A stretch of 6,534 nt of DNA, taken from contig CANRCL010000061.1 in NCBI GenBank assembly GCA_947629115.1, positions 1-6,534 on the forward strand, in the 5' to 3' direction. The notes beneath the pieces are model-generated. The model was not told the origin of the DNA and did no database searches. It worked only from the letters and a program-made list of their open reading frames with translations. Shown piece by piece: positions 5,267-6,534 of this stretch. A program made the translations under genes and the position numbers. The DNA comes from an uncultured Bacilli bacterium. Its GTDB lineage: Bacteria > Bacillota_I > Bacilli_A > RF39 > UBA660. Numbering within the stretch: position 1 is the first letter of the stretch; every line of letters starts with the position of its first letter.

Positions 5267-6534
5267 ATGTTTGAATATATGGGTGATAGAATTAGTAATG
5301 CAATTAAAAATATTCGGGGATTAGGAAGAATTACTGAAGATAACATTAATGAAGCAATGAAAGAAATCAGAATGGCTTTATTAGAAGCCGATGTCAATTA
5401 TAATGTTGTTAAAGAATTTATTGCCAATGTTAAAGAAAAAGCCCTAGGAATGGATGTTGGAAAAAGTTTAAAACCAGATGAAATATTTATTAAAATTGTT
5501 AAAGATGAATTAGTTAATCTTTTAGGGGGAGAGTATGTTCCTTTAGAAACTAATGAAAAATTTGTTGTTATTATGCTTTGTGGTTTACAAGGTAGTGGTA
5601 AAACAACAACGGCTGGTAAATTAGCCAATCTATTAAGAAAAAAATATAATCGTCATCCTTTATTAGTGGCTTGTGATATTTATCGGCCAGCAGCGATAAG
5701 TCAATTAAAAGAAATTGGGGCTTCTTTAAATATTCCTGTTTTTACGGAAGATAAGAAAAAAGTTTTAGATATTGCTCAAGATGGTATTAAATATGCTAAA
5801 GAAAATAATTTAGATTATGTTATAGTAGATACGGCCGGAAGATTACAAATTGATGAAAAATTAATGCAAGAATTAAAAGATTTAGAGGCAAATATTAAAT
5901 TTAATGAAACTTTATTAATTATTGATGCGATGATGGGTCAAGATGCTATAAATGTTATTACAGGATTTAATGAAACGCTAAAATTATCTGGTTGTATTTT
6001 AACTAAAATGGATGGTGATACTAAAGGTGGAGTTGCTTTATCTTTAAGACATCTTACTAATGTTCCAATTAAAATGGTTGGTAATTCTGAAAAAATGGAT
6101 GGTTTAAGTGAATTTTATCCTGAAAGAATGGCTGAAAGAATTTTAGATATGGGAGATATTTTATCAATTGCTGAAAAAGTAGAAAATATCGTATCAGAAG
6201 ATGAAGCCATTGAACAAGCCAAAAAAATGAAACAAGGAACTTTTGATTTAGAAGATTTCTTAAAAACATTTAAACAAATAAAAAAATTGGGGCCTTTAGA
6301 AAATATTCTAAAAATGCTCCCTCAAGCCAGAAGTATGGGACTTAATAATATTACCATTGACCCTAAAGATATGGCACATATTGAAGCAATTATTTTATCT
6401 ATGACCCCTTATGAAAGAAGACATCCCGAAGTTTTAAAAGCCTCAAGAAAACAAAGAATTGCTAAAGGTAGTGGTCGTAGTGTAGAAGAAGTAAATCGTC
6501 TTTTAAAACAATTTGAACAAATGAAACCAATGAT
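5267..6534 (+). CDS. ffh: Ffh, SRP54-type GTPase (3' end cut by window edge)
   Basis: Ffh is the protein subunit of the signal recognition particle; with 4.5S/scRNA it binds signal sequences of nascent membrane and secreted proteins and hands them to FtsY. The frame is open to the window end, showing 422 residues of a family usually near 450. The N domain begins MFEYMGDRISNAIKNIRG. G motifs: G1 GLQGSGKTTT (106-115), DIYRPAA (137-143), DTAGR (188-192) and TKMDG (246-250). The M domain begins near QGTFDLEDF (323-331) and includes the RNA-binding SRKQRIAKGSG (393-403), followed by EEVNRLLKQFEQM. The Met-rich C-terminal tail lies beyond the window. AAGGAG (5253-5258), inside the last ylxM codons, is 8 nt before the ATG and the intergenic gap is 3 nt, so translation is coupled to ylxM. 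No missing catalytic residue is seen. Confidence 0.98.
   Translation, partial: MFEYMGDRISNAIKNIRGLGRITEDNINEAMKEIRMALLEADVNYNVVKEFIANVKEKALGMDVGKSLKPDEIFIKIVKDELVNLLGGEYVPLETNEKFVVIMLCGLQGSGKTTTAGKLANLLRKKYNRHPLLVACDIYRPAAISQLKEIGASLNIPVFTEDKKKVLDIAQDGIKYAKENNLDYVIVDTAGRLQIDEKLMQELKDLEANIKFNETLLIIDAMMGQDAINVITGFNETLKLSGCILTKMDGDTKGGVALSLRHLTNVPIKMVGNSEKMDGLSEFYPERMAERILDMGDILSIAEKVENIVSEDEAIEQAKKMKQGTFDLEDFLKTFKQIKKLGPLENILKMLPQARSMGLNNITIDPKDMAHIEAIILSMTPYERRHPEVLKASRKQRIAKGSGRSVEEVNRLLKQFEQMKPM

Noticed and set aside
3151..6269. Several antisense open frames of 64-82 codons opposite the ATPase, ftsY, ylxM and ffh
   Set aside because: They lie wholly or almost wholly opposite well-recognised genes, lack ribosome binding sites that I could see, and are rich in Ile, Leu, Phe and Ser as expected from the complement of Lys/Glu-rich AT-rich genes.
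1..6534. Mycoplasma genetic code (TGA read as Trp)
   Set aside because: All six Trp codons checked are TGG and no gene contains an in-frame TGA. Stops used are TAA and TAG.

Overview
The window looks like chromosomal DNA from a low-GC Gram-positive bacterium (Bacillota), most likely one of the uncultured gut lineages near Bacilli, RF39 or Erysipelotrichia. Reasons: very AT-rich coding sequence, strong AGGA-type ribosome binding sites, RNase J, the Firmicutes gene order ftsY-ylxM-ffh, and a surface-protein domain type I recall from gut Bacilli metagenomes. All six tryptophans I could check are encoded by TGG and no gene has an in-frame TGA, so the Mycoplasma code (TGA = Trp) is not indicated. 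The lineage is an inference; there is no rRNA here.

Layout. (1) Positions 1-675, + strand: the C-terminal part of a surface-type protein with a formylglycine-generating-enzyme/C-type-lectin-like domain, cut by the left edge. Its last ~130 bp differ sharply in composition from the rest (about 49% GC and 21% A at 541-660, against 27% GC and 48% A at 301-360, hand counts). They look like the variable region of a diversity-generating retroelement (DGR) target. (2) Positions 673-726: an 8-bp hairpin, then a bidirectional terminator shared with the convergent gene. (3) Positions 725-2401, - strand: RNase J, with its own promoter at 2447-2475. (4) Positions 2402-2638: a divergent control region with two sigma-A-type promoters and an 11-bp inverted repeat touching the -35 box of the rightward promoter. 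(5) Positions 2639-6534, + strand: a tightly packed run of an AAA_14/DUF4143 ATPase, ftsY, ylxM and ffh (cut by the right edge).

How the genes work together. ftsY (SRP receptor), ylxM (HTH partner protein) and ffh (SRP GTPase) form the co-translational membrane-targeting module, with gaps of 13, -1 and 3 nt implying co-transcription and coupled translation. Unusually, the first gene of this run is the accessory-type ATPase, and the only convincing promoter lies upstream of it. RNase J is a housekeeping RNA-decay enzyme transcribed away from it. The most interesting signals are the DGR-like hypervariable tail, for which no reverse transcriptase or template repeat is visible here, and the operator-like repeat in front of the ATPase-SRP operon.
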